Part shown: positions 63,974-64,000 of the stretch, one piece after another
How positions within the stretch are numbered: position 1 is the stretch's first letter
Layout of the letters: each line of letters opens with the position of its first letter
NCBI RefSeq assembly: GCF_014646075.1
Contig: NZ_BMMT01000001.1
Span: 645,930-709,929 of the forward strand
Source: Saccharopolyspora thermophila
GTDB lineage: Bacteria > Actinomycetota > Actinomycetes > Mycobacteriales > Pseudonocardiaceae
Reading direction: 5' to 3'
DNA length: 64,000 bases
Program-made: the position numbers and the translations under genes
Notes under the pieces: model-generated
Databases searched by the model: none
Told to the model about the DNA's origin: nothing
Seen by the model: only the letters and a program-made list of their open reading frames with translations

Positions 63974-64000
63974 TCAGCCGTCGAGCGCGCCGTTCTTGAC
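63974..64000 (-). CDS. Possible 3' end of a leftward gene at the window edge
   Basis: On the minus strand the last bases read VKNGALDG followed by the stop at 63974-63976. The frame is open to the edge, but only eight codons are visible, so neither reality nor identity can be judged. In M. tuberculosis the gene after rdgB is also on the opposite strand (Rv1342c), which makes a convergent gene here plausible. Confidence 0.25.
   Translation of the reverse strand, partial: VKNGALDG

Overview
The window is high-GC actinobacterial DNA with many GTG starts and tightly coupled operons. Its right third follows the gene order of Mycobacterium tuberculosis Rv1329c-Rv1341 (dinG, pncB, clpS, DUF2017, mec, cysO, cysM, rhomboid, murI, beta-lactamase-fold, rph, rdgB). 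Together with the Sdh2-type succinate dehydrogenase and the low-GC-tolerant integrated element, this suggests a filamentous actinomycete, probably of the Pseudonocardiaceae (Amycolatopsis-like). That placement is inference from gene order and protein character.

Positions 1-5792 are the right end of an actinomycete integrative and conjugative element (AICE-type). A leftward, translationally coupled transfer operon (excisionase-like HTH protein, a hypothetical protein, a frameshifted membrane protein, a small membrane protein, the start of an SpdB-like protein) diverges from a GntR/KorSA-like repressor. Cargo follows: two small coupled genes and an XRE regulator coupled to an HFCD-type flavoprotein. 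The element ends in a 42-bp remnant of a tRNA-Ala 3' half, the attachment site, followed by the chromosomal tRNA terminator. The integrase and replication genes lie outside the window.

Positions 6030-13924 carry narGHJI (respiratory nitrate reductase) and a convergent SLAC1/TehA-type transporter. Positions 14045-17991 hold a CmoM-like methyltransferase, an AlkA-type glycosylase, a VOC protein divergent from a MarR regulator with two operators, a YbjN-like protein and a second MarR regulator.

Positions 18220-25052 are the most unusual part. Two paralogous 2-TM membrane proteins flank a Pycsar-type membrane effector, a divergent CRP-like cyclic-nucleotide-binding regulator, a class III nucleotidyl-cyclase-like protein and a STAND-like P-loop protein. 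The C-terminus of the cyclase-like protein and the N-terminus of the P-loop protein share a conserved segment of about 50 residues. I read this as a cyclic-nucleotide conflict (antiphage-type) module in an arrangement I do not recognise as described.

Positions 25128-31937 contain a DUF72 protein, a form II CO-dehydrogenase-type molybdenum hydroxylase (L, S, M subunits), and an apparent deletion scar at about 31172 where an LLM flavin oxidoreductase and a TetR regulator have both lost their N-termini. Positions 32141-43041 carry sdhCAB, a VanZ-like protein, a short-chain dehydrogenase with a palindromic operator, a DUF305-like lipoprotein, ctaD, serB and a PTH2-type peptidyl-tRNA hydrolase. 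Positions 43345-47680 are a biotin-uptake operon (BioY, EcfA, EcfT) that also encodes an acyl-CoA ligase and a thiolase lacking one catalytic cysteine, resembling B. subtilis yhfUTS.

The remainder is the dinG-rdgB housekeeping region. It includes NAD salvage (pncA, pncB), an inserted two-component/TAXI/MHS transport group, the CysO-dependent cysteine pathway (mec, cysO, cysM), murI, rph and rdgB.
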